A DNA stretch of 42,752 bases from assembly GCA_024401995.1 (NCBI GenBank), contig JAKSJZ010000007.1:1-42752 (forward strand), read 5' to 3'. Shown piece after piece: positions 31,138 through 41,011 of the stretch; position 1 is the stretch's first letter, and each line of letters begins with the position of its first letter. The stretch is from Bacteroidales bacterium. Lineage in GTDB: Bacteria > Bacteroidota > Bacteroidia > Bacteroidales > UBA932. The position numbers were made by a program, and so were the translations under genes. The notes under the pieces were generated by a model, which saw nothing but the letters and a program-made list of their open reading frames with translations, was not told the DNA's origin and did no database searches.

Positions 31138-33111
31138 ATGAAGAAGATTTACGATATCGACCCGCTTTTGCGTCCCTACGAGGGGGCGCTCGAGGAAAGG
31201 ACCCGGAGGATAAAGGCGTGCGAGGCGAAGCTCTGCGCCGGCAGGGAAAGCCTGTCCGATGCGGTGAACAACCACCTCTTCTACGGACTTCACCGTGACG
31301 GCGGCTCGTGGGTCATCCGCGAGTGGGCGCCGAACGCGAGCCGGATGTTTCTTGTCGGGGATTTCAACAACTGGAAGAAGTCGCCGGCCTATGAGCTGAA
31401 GGTTATAGGCCAGGGAAATTGGGAACTGAGGGTGCCGGAGTCGTTCATATCGCGCGGCGACCTCTACAAGTTATGGGTGGAATGGCCCGGAGGGGCGGGG
31501 GAGAGGCTCCCGGCCTATGTGCGTCGGGTTGTCCAGAATCCTGAGACAAAGATTTTCTCCGCCGAAGTCTGGGAGAGCGGAAGCCCGTACAAGTGGAGGA
31601 ACCCTTCCCCCGCAAAGGTCGGAACACCGTTCATCTATGAGTGCCACATAGGTATGTGCTCGGAGAAGGAGGAAGTCTCGACTTTCGACGATTTCCGTAC
31701 GACGGTGCTGCCCAGGGTGAAGAAACTGGGATACAACGTCATTCAGATAATGGCTCTCCAGGAGCATCCGTACTATGGCAGTTTCGGCTATCAGGTCTCC
31801 AACTTCTTCGCCCTGAGTTCGCGTTTCGGCACGCCGGACCAGTTCAAGCGTCTGGTGGATGAGGCCCACGGGGCCGGCATTGCGGTCATTATGGATATGG
31901 TCCATTCCCACAGCGTGTCGAACGAGGCGGAGGGGCTCGGGAAGCTGGACGGCAGCGAGGACCTTTATTTCTACAGGGGCGCTGCGGGATATCATCCCGC
32001 CTGGGGGTCGAGGTGCTTCGACTACGGCAAGGACGAGGTCAAGTATTTCCTTCTTTCCAACCTCAAGTTCTGGATGGAGGAGTATCGTCTGGACGGTTTC
32101 CGTTTCGACGGAGTTACCAGTATGATGTACTGGAATCACGGCCTGGGCATAGCCTTCGGCGACTATTCGCTGTATTTCGACTCCGGGGTTGACACCAATG
32201 CCGTCGATTATCTCGGTCTTGCCAATATCCTGGTCCATTCCGTCAATCCCTCGGCTATCACCATAGCCGAGGACGTGAGCGGGATGCCGGGGCTCACCGC
32301 GCCTCTCGCGGCCTGCGGTGTCGGGTTCGACTACAGGATGTCGATGGGAGTGGCAGACCACTGGATAAAGTGGATAAAGGAACTTCCGGACGAGCAGTGG
32401 CCGATGTGGGACTTCTGGAACGAACTGAGCGCGAAGCGCCCCGAAGAGAGGACCATCTCCTATGCGGAGTGCCACGATCAGGCTCTGGTTGGTGACAAAA
32501 CGTTGATTTTCCGCCTGATAGACAAGGATATGTACTATTCGATGGATTATGGGCACCGCAATATGGGAGTTGACAGGGGAGTGGCCCTGCACAAGATGAT
32601 AAGGCTCGCGACTGCAGCCGCGGCCGGCAACGGTTACCTGACTTTCATGGGCAACGAGTTCGGCCATCCGGAGTGGATCGATTTTCCGCGGGAGGGTAAC
32701 GGCTGGAGTTATTCGCACGCCCGCAGGCTCTGGTCGCTGCCGGAAAACCCCGATTTGCTGTATGGTGCGCTGGAGGCATTCGACCGTGCGCTGATGTCTC
32801 TTCTGAAGAGAGGCGATCTGCTCGGGAAGCCCCCGGAAATCGTGTTTATAGATGATCGGAAGAAGGTGTTGGTTTTCCGAAGGAAAAATGTTATCTTTGC
32901 GCTCAATTTCAACGCCTCCCAATCGTTTGTGGATTATGGCTTTAAGGTCCCGGAGGGAGAGTACAGGCTGGTTTTGGACACGGACAGCGGCGAATTTGCC
33001 GGCTATTCGCGGCTTCAGGGCGGCGAGGTCCATTCCACCGATTCCACCGGAGTGTTGAGGATTTATCTGCCATCGCGTTGCGGGGTCGTTTTGAAGAAAA
33101 AGAACAACTGA
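31138..33111 (+). CDS. glgB: 1,4-alpha-glucan branching enzyme (GH13)
   Basis: A 657-residue branching enzyme that makes alpha-1,6 branches in glycogen. An N-terminal CBM48 (REWAPNASRMFLVGDFNNW near 61-79) precedes the GH13 barrel. Catalytic residues are Asp324 in RFDGVT, Glu378 in IAEDVSG and Asp447 in ECHDQALVGD, and a C-terminal beta domain closes it. The overall pattern (QIMALQEHPYYGSFGYQVSNFF) is that of the eukaryotic-like GH13_8 group often found in Bacteroidetes. First gene of the glycogen block; the debranching gene follows by two bases. Confidence 0.94.
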   Translation: MKKIYDIDPLLRPYEGALEERTRRIKACEAKLCAGRESLSDAVNNHLFYGLHRDGGSWVIREWAPNASRMFLVGDFNNWKKSPAYELKVIGQGNWELRVPESFISRGDLYKLWVEWPGGAGERLPAYVRRVVQNPETKIFSAEVWESGSPYKWRNPSPAKVGTPFIYECHIGMCSEKEEVSTFDDFRTTVLPRVKKLGYNVIQIMALQEHPYYGSFGYQVSNFFALSSRFGTPDQFKRLVDEAHGAGIAVIMDMVHSHSVSNEAEGLGKLDGSEDLYFYRGAAGYHPAWGSRCFDYGKDEVKYFLLSNLKFWMEEYRLDGFRFDGVTSMMYWNHGLGIAFGDYSLYFDSGVDTNAVDYLGLANILVHSVNPSAITIAEDVSGMPGLTAPLAACGVGFDYRMSMGVADHWIKWIKELPDEQWPMWDFWNELSAKRPEERTISYAECHDQALVGDKTLIFRLIDKDMYYSMDYGHRNMGVDRGVALHKMIRLATAAAAGNGYLTFMGNEFGHPEWIDFPREGNGWSYSHARRLWSLPENPDLLYGALEAFDRALMSLLKRGDLLGKPPEIVFIDDRKKVLVFRRKNVIFALNFNASQSFVDYGFKVPEGEYRLVLDTDSGEFAGYSRLQGGEVHSTDSTGVLRIYLPSRCGVVLKKKNN

Positions 33112-33113
33112 TT

Positions 33114-35060
33114 ATGGCATTTCTGAAGTTCAACAAGGCGGAGCTTGTCAATCTGTCCTACTCGCTCAAGCGCGAGATTATCCTTGCCAACAAGATAGGC
33201 GCCTATTGCAATACGTCCATAGTGACCTGCAACACGCGCCGCTATCACGGTCTTCTTGCGGTTATGCTCGACCGTTTCGGCGGGGACAGGTTCCTGCTGC
33301 TCTCCTCTCTGGACGAGAGCCTGGTGGCCGGCGGCGTGCAGTTCAATCTGGGCATCCATTGCTACGGCGACGTCTATGAGCCCCGCGGCCACAAGTACAT
33401 CATAGATTTTGATGCCGATCCCGCCCCTTCGATAACCTACAAGGTGGGGCAGATAGTGTTCCGCAAGACGCTGGTTCTGGCCGCCGAGTCGGACCAGCTG
33501 ATGATAAAGTATGAACTTCTCGAGGCTCCGTCCTCAGTGACGCTGTCGCTCAAGCCTTTCCTGGCTTTCCGCAACATCCACGCCCTCACTCACGAGAATC
33601 CGGATGCTGACACGTCCTTCCTTGAAGTTCAGAACGGGGTGTCGTTCTATATGTATCGCAATTTTCCGACGCTCAACCTTCAGTTGTCGGACGGTTCGTC
33701 GCATTTCGTCAGCGAACCGTATTGGAACAAGTCGGTGGTGTATTCCGACGAGGCGCGGCGCGGATTCGACTGCCGGGAAGACCTTTTCACCCCGGGCCGC
33801 TTCGAGGTGAAGATGAAGCCGGGCAGCTCCGTCATATTCTCCGCTTCGAAAAGGGAGGAGGACGCTTCGGCCCTCAAGACGGCTTTCAAGCGCGAGTATG
33901 CCTCCTGCAAGCCCATAAGCTCCAACAGGGACCAGCTCGTGCGCTGCGCCGACCTGCTTGTGAGCAACCATAACGGGCGCAAGAGAATCAATGCCGGTTT
34001 CTCCTGGATGTATACCGGACTGCTTCGCGAGACGCTTCAGGCGCTGCCGGGCCTTACCCTCTGCGGACTGCGCGACAAGGAGGTCTTCGAAGAGATTCTT
34101 GACAACCTGATAGCGGACGAGAAGGAGAGGCTGTTCCGCCGCACCACGCAGGTGGAGGCCCCCCTGTATATGGCTTCAGTCCTTCAGATTTACATCGATG
34201 CGTACAAGGCGGACCCCGAGCGCATCTGGAAGAAGTACGGTCCGGTCATCAAGAAGATAATAGAAAGTTACCGCCCCGGTGTACGTCAGGAGGTGTCGAT
34301 GCATCCCAACGGGTTGCTGTGGGCGCAGAAGGACGGGGTCGCCCTCTCCTGGATGAACGCTTACATCGACGGCAGGGCCGTTACGGAAAGGGCCGGCTAT
34401 CAGGTCGAGACCAATGCCTTCTGGTACAATACAATACGTTTCGCGCTCGAGATGGAGGGCGCTTACGGCACCCGCAACGGCTCCTTCGTGAAGACCTGGA
34501 GGCCCGTCGCGGAGCTTGTCAAGTCCAATTTCCTCCCCGTGTTCTGGTATGAGAGGGGCGGGTATCTTGCGGATTACGTTGACAACAACGGCCAGAACGT
34601 TCAGATACGTCCCAACCAGATATATGCCCTCTGGGTCAAGTATTCGCCGCTTGACGAACTTCTCTTCCCCAGGGTGCTCAAGGTCATCGACTCGGAGCTC
34701 GTCACGGCGAGGGGGTTGAGGACGCTGTCTCCGCGCGACGAACTGTACCGCGGAGTGTATGAAGGCACGCAGTTCGAGAGGGACAACGCCTATCATCAGG
34801 GCAGTACCCGCCCGTTCCTGCTGGAGCCGTATGTCGCCGTATGTTTCAGGGTCAAGGGCCCTTCGTTCTGGAAAAGGGCCGAGTGGCTGGCCGAGGGCTT
34901 CTATGACGACCTGCTGAAGCACGGCGTCGGGGCGTTCTCCGAACTTTATGACGGAGATCCCCCTCACGAGCCCCACGGAGCCATATCGTCGTCCCTGAGC
35001 ACTGCGGCCCTTCTGGCGGTTGACAGTATGCTCGAACAATATAAGGAGGAGGTGAAATGA
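33114..35060 (+). CDS. Amylo-alpha-1,6-glucosidase/glycogen debranching enzyme
   Basis: A 648-residue protein with the GDE N-terminal beta-sandwich domain (1-~230, including NTRRYHGLLAVM) and a C-terminal (alpha/alpha)6 GDE domain from ~290, with FSWMYTGLLRETLQ, DGVALSWMNAYIDG and RPNQIYALW. The family removes alpha-1,6-linked glucose from limit dextrins. I start at ATG 33114 (MAFLKF); the frame is open from 33078 inside glgB. It overlaps the GT4 gene as ATGA. Confidence 0.93.
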   Translation: MAFLKFNKAELVNLSYSLKREIILANKIGAYCNTSIVTCNTRRYHGLLAVMLDRFGGDRFLLLSSLDESLVAGGVQFNLGIHCYGDVYEPRGHKYIIDFDADPAPSITYKVGQIVFRKTLVLAAESDQLMIKYELLEAPSSVTLSLKPFLAFRNIHALTHENPDADTSFLEVQNGVSFYMYRNFPTLNLQLSDGSSHFVSEPYWNKSVVYSDEARRGFDCREDLFTPGRFEVKMKPGSSVIFSASKREEDASALKTAFKREYASCKPISSNRDQLVRCADLLVSNHNGRKRINAGFSWMYTGLLRETLQALPGLTLCGLRDKEVFEEILDNLIADEKERLFRRTTQVEAPLYMASVLQIYIDAYKADPERIWKKYGPVIKKIIESYRPGVRQEVSMHPNGLLWAQKDGVALSWMNAYIDGRAVTERAGYQVETNAFWYNTIRFALEMEGAYGTRNGSFVKTWRPVAELVKSNFLPVFWYERGGYLADYVDNNGQNVQIRPNQIYALWVKYSPLDELLFPRVLKVIDSELVTARGLRTLSPRDELYRGVYEGTQFERDNAYHQGSTRPFLLEPYVAVCFRVKGPSFWKRAEWLAEGFYDDLLKHGVGAFSELYDGDPPHEPHGAISSSLSTAALLAVDSMLEQYKEEVK

Positions 35061-36349
35061 GAGTGCTGATGTTCGGTTGGGAGTTCCCTCCCCACATTGC
35101 GGGTGGCCTGGGCACCGCCTGCAAGGGCATAGTCGAAGGACTTGCCCACAATGGAGTCGAGACCATCTTCGTGATGCCTTCCGCCTCCGGAGACGAGGAC
35201 CAGTCCTGCACCAGGATCATAGACGCGAGCGACGTGGCCGTCGCTTCGGTGAGCCGGACCGTGGACGAGTTCATAAACAGGGTGAAATTCCTGTACGTTG
35301 ACTCCAATCTGGTCCCCTACGTCAATCCTGACGAGTACTTCGAGGCCATAGAGAAGATGAAGAAGGATCCGTCCCTCCGCCAGACCATAGGCTTCGGACA
35401 GAAGTTCCGGTTCTCCGGCAAGTACGGGGCGAACCTTATGGAGGAAGTGTCGCGTTACGCCCAGGTGGGAGGTACGATTGCGATGCAGCATTCCGACGAG
35501 TTCGACGTCATCCACGCGCACGACTGGCTCACCTACCTGGCCGGAATAGCCGCCAAGGAACTTACCGGCAAGCCGCTCGTGGTTCACGTCCACGCCACGT
35601 CCTATGACAGGGGCGACGAGCAACATATCGATACCAGGGTGCTGGATATCGAGACACGGGGCATGATGGTGGCTGACCGCGTGGTTACGGTCAGCGACCT
35701 TACACGCAACATAGTCATCAACAAGTACGGAATCGATCCCGCGAAGGTGGTCACGGTCCACAATGCCGTCGATTTCAGCGGCAGGGAGAATCTTGACGTG
35801 GAGAGGGGAGTGAAGGACAAGGTCGTCACTTTCCTCGGCAGGATTACTTTCCAGAAGGGTCCGGAGTATTTCATCGAGGCGGCGGCGAAGGTGCTCAAGC
35901 GCACCAAGGGGGTGAGGTTCGTAATGGCCGGCAGCGGCGATATGATGAACCGGGCCATCATGCAGGTTGCGCGTCTCGGGATTTCGGACCGTTTCCATTT
36001 CACCGGATTCCTGCGCGGGGCTGACGTGCAGAGGATGTTCGCGATGAGCGACGTCTATATTATGCCGAGCGTCAGCGAGCCTTTCGGCATTTCCCCGCTG
36101 GAGGCGATGAGGACCAACGTGCCTTCCATAATCTCCAAGCAGTCAGGTGCCGCGGAGGTCTTGAAATATGCGTTCAAGGTGGATTTCTGGGACGTGGATG
36201 CGATGGCGGATGACATCTATGCGCTGCTGCAGTATCCCGCCCTCTCGGCATTCGCGTCCGAGAGCGGCTTCCAGGAGGTCAATGACCTCAAGTGGAATCA
36301 GGCCACCGCGAAATTGAAGAAAGTTTACGAATCAATAATCACACAATAA
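35057..36349 (+). CDS. GT4-type glycosyltransferase, probable glycogen synthase
   Basis: A 430-residue GT-B enzyme. The N-terminus MFGWEFPPHIAGGLGTACKG has the GGLG motif of glycogen and starch synthases, and the C-terminal half has FLGRITFQKGPEYFIEA and PSVSEPFGISPLEAM with the E(x7)E signature. In Bacteroidetes this GT4 form sits between the debranching and GH57 genes and is taken as the glycogen synthase; ADP- versus UDP-glucose use is not visible. A strong Shine-Dalgarno-like AAGGAGGAGGTGA (from 35043) lies just before the ATG, unusual for this phylum. Confidence 0.88.
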   Translation: MRVLMFGWEFPPHIAGGLGTACKGIVEGLAHNGVETIFVMPSASGDEDQSCTRIIDASDVAVASVSRTVDEFINRVKFLYVDSNLVPYVNPDEYFEAIEKMKKDPSLRQTIGFGQKFRFSGKYGANLMEEVSRYAQVGGTIAMQHSDEFDVIHAHDWLTYLAGIAAKELTGKPLVVHVHATSYDRGDEQHIDTRVLDIETRGMMVADRVVTVSDLTRNIVINKYGIDPAKVVTVHNAVDFSGRENLDVERGVKDKVVTFLGRITFQKGPEYFIEAAAKVLKRTKGVRFVMAGSGDMMNRAIMQVARLGISDRFHFTGFLRGADVQRMFAMSDVYIMPSVSEPFGISPLEAMRTNVPSIISKQSGAAEVLKYAFKVDFWDVDAMADDIYALLQYPALSAFASESGFQEVNDLKWNQATAKLKKVYESIITQ

Positions 36350-36357
36350 AGTCGAAG

Positions 36358-37551
36358 ATGAGCAGGTCGATTTGTTTTTACTTCCAGGTCCATCAGCCTA
36401 CAAGGCTTCGCCAGTATCGTTTCTTCGATATAGGGAAGGACAGCCATTATTATGATGATTTTGCAAACAGGACCATTCTGGACAGGATAGCCGCGAAATG
36501 CTATCTGCCGATGAATGAACTGCTTCTTGAACAGATAAAGAAGCATAAGGGCAAGTTCCGCGTCGCATTCAGCATATCCGGTTCGGCTCTCGAGCAGTTC
36601 GACCGCTATGCCCCGGAGGTGACGGAAAGTTTCCTGAAGCTTGCGAAGACCGGCTGCGTGGAGTTCCTCAACGAGACTTACTACCACTCGCTTTCATCGA
36701 TTGTCTCTCCAACCGAGTTCCGCCATCAGGTTCTGAAGCACCGCGAGGCCATAGAGGAGCATTTCGGGGTTACGCCGAAGGCTTTCCGCAATACGGAGCT
36801 CGTGTATTCGGATGCCATCGGCGCACAGGTCGGCGATATGGGTTTCACCACGATGCTTGCCGAAGGGGCGCGCCACATAATGGGATGGCGTTCCCCCGAC
36901 TATGTATATTCGTGCGACACCCGCGACAGCCTCAACCTGCTTCTCCGCAACTACCGTCTGAGCGACGACATCGCCTTCCGCTTCTCGGATTCGAACTGGC
37001 AGGAATATCCCCTGACGGCCGAGAAGTACCTGGGGTGGCTTAAGGCGGCAGACGGTGACGTGATAAACCTGTTCATGGATTATGAGACTTTCGGCGAGCA
37101 TCAGCCTTCCTCGACGGGCATCTTCGAATTTATGAAGGCCCTTCCCGGAGTTGTGCTTAAAGACAAGGAGTTCGAATTCCGCACTCCTTCCGAGGTGACC
37201 GCCGCGCACGGGAGCGTTTCTCCGCTTTCGGCTCCCGAGGCCATATCCTGGGCGGACGAGGAAAGGGATCTTACGGCCTGGCTCGGCAACGCCCTGCAGA
37301 AGGATGCCTTCAAGAAGCTCTACGACCTGTCGGAGAAGCTCTCGATAATCGACGACCCCGTGCTTTGGACCGACTGGGGCCATCTCCAGGAGAGCGACCA
37401 TCTGTACTATATGTGTACCAAGTTCTTTACGGACGGAGATATGCACAAGTACTTCAATCCCTACGAGACCCCGTTCGAGGCGTTCATCAACTATATGAAC
37501 GTTCTCAGCGATTTTATCATACGTGTAAACGAAATGCTGGAGACAAAATAA
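36358..37551 (+). CDS. GH57 family alpha-amylase-like enzyme
   Basis: A 397-residue GH57 enzyme, a family of alpha-amylases and 4-alpha-glucanotransferases. Motif 1 is FQVHQPTRL, the predicted nucleophile Glu147 lies in FRNTELVYSD, the acid Asp in NLFMDYETFGEHQ, and the helical C-terminus includes the DWGHLQESDHLYYM segment. I start at ATG 36358 (MSRSICFYFQ), 8 bases after the GT4 stop; the earlier ATG at 36292 overlaps GT4. It probably trims or rearranges intracellular glycogen. Confidence 0.9.
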   Translation: MSRSICFYFQVHQPTRLRQYRFFDIGKDSHYYDDFANRTILDRIAAKCYLPMNELLLEQIKKHKGKFRVAFSISGSALEQFDRYAPEVTESFLKLAKTGCVEFLNETYYHSLSSIVSPTEFRHQVLKHREAIEEHFGVTPKAFRNTELVYSDAIGAQVGDMGFTTMLAEGARHIMGWRSPDYVYSCDTRDSLNLLLRNYRLSDDIAFRFSDSNWQEYPLTAEKYLGWLKAADGDVINLFMDYETFGEHQPSSTGIFEFMKALPGVVLKDKEFEFRTPSEVTAAHGSVSPLSAPEAISWADEERDLTAWLGNALQKDAFKKLYDLSEKLSIIDDPVLWTDWGHLQESDHLYYMCTKFFTDGDMHKYFNPYETPFEAFINYMNVLSDFIIRVNEMLETK

Positions 37552-37552
37552 A

Positions 37553-40114
37553 ATGAACGAGCAAATCATTAACAACAACCCTTCCTGGAAGAGTGTGATG
37601 GTGACGCGCCATCTGCCCGATGAACTGGCGGATCTGGAGACGCTGTGCAAGAACCTTTGGTGGTGCTGGAACAATGACGCGAAGGAGTTGTTCAAGTATA
37701 TAGACCCGGCCCTGTGGCACGTGTCCGACCACAACCCCCTCGAGATTCTGGACAAGGTGAGCCTGTCCCGCTACAAGGAGCTGGCCCACGACTCGGATTT
37801 CCTCGCGAGGATGAAGTCCGTGATGAAGAATTTCAATGCCTATATGGCCCTCAAGTCCAAGCGGGGGGAGCCCGGTATCGGCTACTTCTGTATGGAGTAC
37901 GGCCTTGACTCGTCCCTGAGGATATATTCCGGCGGTCTGGGTATCCTGGCCGGCGATTATCTTAAGGAAACGAGCGATATGAACGTCAATCTGGTTGCCG
38001 TGGGTCTGCTTTACCGCTACGGTTATTTCACCCAGAAGATTACCCCGCAGGGCAATCAGGTGGCGGAGTATGATGCCCAGAATTTCTCGAAGATTCCGGC
38101 AGACCCCGTTTTCGACGCTGACGGCAACTGGCTGACGGTGCAGATGTCCTTCCCCGGAAGGACGCTTTCCGCAAGGATATGGAAGGTAGCCGTCGGACGC
38201 ACGGACCTGTACCTTCTCGACACCGACTTCGAGGACAATATCCCCGAGGACCGCGAGATAACCCACCAGCTGTACGGAGGCGACTGGGAGAACCGCCTGA
38301 AGCAGGAGATTCTTCTCGGCATAGGCGGTGTGAGGGCCCTCAGGGCACTCGGCCTCAACCCGACGATATATCATTGCAACGAGGGGCACGCGGCTTTCAC
38401 GGGCCTCGAGAGGCTCAGGGAATATATGCAGGGCAACGGCCTTTCCTTCGACGAGGCGCTCGAGGTGGTGAGGGCTTCCGGTCTGTTCACTACGCATACT
38501 CCCGTGCCTGCCGGGCACGATGCCTTCGACGAGGATATGCTGGGCAAGTATCTCGCACACTATCCCCACCGTTTCGGTATAGACTGGCGTACGCTTATGG
38601 GCCTGGGGAAGCACAACCCCGATGACCACGACGAGAAGTTCTCGATGAGCGTGCTGGCGGCCAACGTGTCGCAGAACGTGAACGGGGTGTCAAAGCTCCA
38701 CGGCAAGGTCAGCCAGGAGATTTTCTCCAGCCTCTATCCGGGATATCTGCCCGAGGAGCTGTACGTAAGTTATGTCACCAACGGCGTCCATTATCCCACC
38801 TGGGCGTCGAAGGAGTGGCAGGCTCTCGACGAGCCGGTCTTCGGCCCCGAGTTCAAGACGTCGCATTATGACAGGAAATGCTTCGAGGGTATCTACAACA
38901 TACCCGATGCTGCTGTCTGGGATACGCGCAAGCTCTTGAAGAAGGAGCTCGTGAGGATAGTAATGGACCGTCTCTCCGACCCGAAGCGCTGTTCATATTA
39001 TACGCCCAGCCAGGTTATCAAGATACGCGAGAACCTGCGCGACGACGTGCTGACCATAGGTTTTGCAAGGAGGTTCGCCACCTACAAGCGGGCGACGCTT
39101 CTTTTCTCCGACCTCGACAGGCTTGACAGGATAGTGAACAATCCGGACCACCCGGTGCAGTTCATCTTCGCCGGCAAGGCCCATCCCGCCGACGGTATGG
39201 GACAGGACCTCATAAAGCAGATAATAGAGATATCCAAGCAGGACCGGTTCATCGGCAAGATTATATTCGTGCCCGGCTATGGCATCTCCCTGGCGAAGCG
39301 TCTCACGCAGGGTGTGGACGTATGGCTCAACAACCCTACAAGACCGCAGGAGGCTTCCGGAACGTCCGGCGAGAAGGCCGCGATGAACGGAGTGATGCAT
39401 TTTTCTGTGCTTGACGGCTGGTGGGTCGAGGGGTATCGCGAGGATTCCGGTTGGGCTCTTCCGATAGAACAGACCTACGATGACGCCTCCTATCAGAACG
39501 AACTGGATTCCGCAACCATCTATGCCACGATAGAGAGTTCCATCGCTCCCACCTATTACGCCGTGGACGAAGCGAAGGGATATTCGCCGGAGTGGATAAA
39601 GTATATCAAGAACACCGTTGCCAGGGTGGCCAGCAACTTCACCACCAACCGGATGCTGACCGACTACTGCAACCAGTATTATTTCCCTCAGGCGAAAAGG
39701 GTCGCCGGACTTGTCGCGAACAATTTCAAGAAGGCCCGCGGGATTGCCGCCTGGAAGAAGTTCATGCTGGAGAGGTGGCAGAACATCTCCGTAGTCGAGT
39801 TCTCGCAGCCCGAGAGTTCATATTCCCTCAGCGAGTCCAACGAGATGACGTCCTACGTCAAGCTCAATCTTGCGGGCATCAAGCCTGAGGATATCGGGGT
39901 TGAGATGCTCTTTACGACCATCGACGAGAAGGGTGAGAGCCATATCAGCGACAAGTTCGAGTACACGCTCAAGTCCTTCGACGGCAAGGTCGCCCATTAC
40001 GAGACCTCGATTCTGCCCGAATGTACGGGACTTTATCAGGTGGCGACAAGGATTTATCCCAAGAATCCCGAGTTGCCCCACCGTCAGGATTTCCCGCTTG
40101 TCGAATGGCTCTGA
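37553..40114 (+). CDS. glgP: Alpha-glucan phosphorylase (GT35)
   Basis: An 853-residue phosphorylase releasing glucose 1-phosphate from glycogen. An N-terminal DUF3417 region (LWWCWNNDAKELF) is typical of the short bacterial class. Core motifs are YGLDSSLRIYSGGLGILAGDYLK, CNEGHAAF, TTHTPVPAGHDAF and the PLP region EASGTSGEKAAMNGVMHFSVLDGWW, where the Lys of SGEK binds PLP. Starts one base after the GH57 stop (ATAAAATG). Its end overlaps the ribF-like start by 10 bases. Confidence 0.95.
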   Translation: MNEQIINNNPSWKSVMVTRHLPDELADLETLCKNLWWCWNNDAKELFKYIDPALWHVSDHNPLEILDKVSLSRYKELAHDSDFLARMKSVMKNFNAYMALKSKRGEPGIGYFCMEYGLDSSLRIYSGGLGILAGDYLKETSDMNVNLVAVGLLYRYGYFTQKITPQGNQVAEYDAQNFSKIPADPVFDADGNWLTVQMSFPGRTLSARIWKVAVGRTDLYLLDTDFEDNIPEDREITHQLYGGDWENRLKQEILLGIGGVRALRALGLNPTIYHCNEGHAAFTGLERLREYMQGNGLSFDEALEVVRASGLFTTHTPVPAGHDAFDEDMLGKYLAHYPHRFGIDWRTLMGLGKHNPDDHDEKFSMSVLAANVSQNVNGVSKLHGKVSQEIFSSLYPGYLPEELYVSYVTNGVHYPTWASKEWQALDEPVFGPEFKTSHYDRKCFEGIYNIPDAAVWDTRKLLKKELVRIVMDRLSDPKRCSYYTPSQVIKIRENLRDDVLTIGFARRFATYKRATLLFSDLDRLDRIVNNPDHPVQFIFAGKAHPADGMGQDLIKQIIEISKQDRFIGKIIFVPGYGISLAKRLTQGVDVWLNNPTRPQEASGTSGEKAAMNGVMHFSVLDGWWVEGYREDSGWALPIEQTYDDASYQNELDSATIYATIESSIAPTYYAVDEAKGYSPEWIKYIKNTVARVASNFTTNRMLTDYCNQYYFPQAKRVAGLVANNFKKARGIAAWKKFMLERWQNISVVEFSQPESSYSLSESNEMTSYVKLNLAGIKPEDIGVEMLFTTIDEKGESHISDKFEYTLKSFDGKVAHYETSILPECTGLYQVATRIYPKNPELPHRQDFPLVEWL

Positions 40115-40860
40115 CCGCAGTAACCGGTTTCTTTGACGGCGTACACGCCGGTCACAGGCTGGTACTTGAGACTCTCGCAGACACTGCCGCAAGGCGTGGA
40201 GGCGGGAGTCTTGTGGTTACTTTCTGGCCCCATCCCCGGGTGGCGCTTGGCGGCGGACAGGGGCTGAAACTGCTCACCTCGGCCGACGAGAGGACAGCCC
40301 TCATAAGGGAGTGCATCCCCGGAGCCGCGGTTGAGGTTCTGGATTTCGACCGCGCCTTCGCCTCGCTGACGGCGGAGGAATATGTCCGTGACGTGCTGAT
40401 GGGCCGGTATGGGGTTGACGGTCTGGTCCTGGGGTATGACACGCGTTTCGGCAGGGATCTTCCGGATCCGGCGGCTGTCGGCTCCATATGCGACAGGCTC
40501 GGCGTGGAGTGGTGTTGCTGCGACGTGGTGAAGGTCGGAGATCGCCCGGTCAGTTCGACACTTGTAAGACACGCCCTGGAGGATGACGGGGATGTGGCGC
40601 TGGCGGCCGGAATGTTGGGCCGGCCGTATTCGGTGGGTGGGGTGTGTGACGGCGCGGGGCTGTTCCTACCCTCCGACCCGTTCAAGGTCGTGCCCGCTCC
40701 GGGCAGCTATCTTGCCGTTTCCGGGGAGATGGAAGTTGTGGCCGATGTCGGTCCCGACTTGTCCGTGGCGCTGCGCCCTCTCAAGGGACAGGGTCATAGC
40801 CTGAACCTCCCCAGGGGTGGCATCGAAGTATCCTTTTTGCAGAGAGCAGGAAACCTTTGA
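40105..40860 (+). CDS. ribF: RibF-like FAD synthetase with decayed riboflavin kinase half
   Basis: A 251-residue protein. Residues 1-~160 are a good FMN adenylyltransferase domain: [12 protein letters not shown] with the HxGH motif, [16 protein letters not shown] and PVSSTLVR (ISSTxxR). The rest begins like riboflavin kinase ([11 protein letters not shown]) but lacks the GFPTAN motif and the terminal LR.E..F helix, and stops ~55 residues short of normal RibF. It may therefore make FAD from FMN but not FMN from riboflavin, or be a paralogue. I start at ATG 40105; an ATG at 40021 is glgP DNA. Its 3' end overlaps convergent yidD by 80 bases. Confidence 0.8.
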   Translation: MALTAVTGFFDGVHAGHRLVLETLADTAARRGGGSLVVTFWPHPRVALGGGQGLKLLTSADERTALIRECIPGAAVEVLDFDRAFASLTAEEYVRDVLMGRYGVDGLVLGYDTRFGRDLPDPAAVGSICDRLGVEWCCCDVVKVGDRPVSSTLVRHALEDDGDVALAAGMLGRPYSVGGVCDGAGLFLPSDPFKVVPAPGSYLAVSGEMEVVADVGPDLSVALRPLKGQGHSLNLPRGGIEVSFLQRAGNL

Positions 40861-41011
40861 GGGGACCGTATTTTCTGAAAGCCTCGAGAGCGTATTGCGA
40901 GCAGGATGGCGTGAACCGGCAGGTCGGACCGATTTTCAGCGGAGACAGACATATCTGGTAGAACCTTATCAGGAAGATGAACGGCAGCGACAGTATGTGT
41001 TTGATGCTCAT
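40781..41011 (-). CDS. yidD: Membrane protein insertion efficiency factor YidD
   Basis: A 76-residue amphipathic membrane-associated protein that assists YidC-dependent insertion. Hallmarks are [29 protein letters not shown] and [14 protein letters not shown]. Its ATG overlaps the rnpA stop (ATGA). The gene follows rnpA as in many bacteria and is convergent with the ribF-like gene with an 80-base overlap. Confidence 0.94.
   Translation of the reverse strand: MSIKHILSLPFIFLIRFYQICLSPLKIGPTCRFTPSCSQYALEAFRKYGPLKGFLLSAKRILRCHPWGGSGYDPVP

Noticed and set aside
31471..33033. A 520-codon minus-strand open frame
   Set aside because: Shadow of glgB, whose catalytic residues are intact on the plus strand.
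40060..40104. Possible FMN riboswitch ahead of the ribF-like gene
   Set aside because: The upstream DNA is glgP coding sequence and there is no room for the aptamer.
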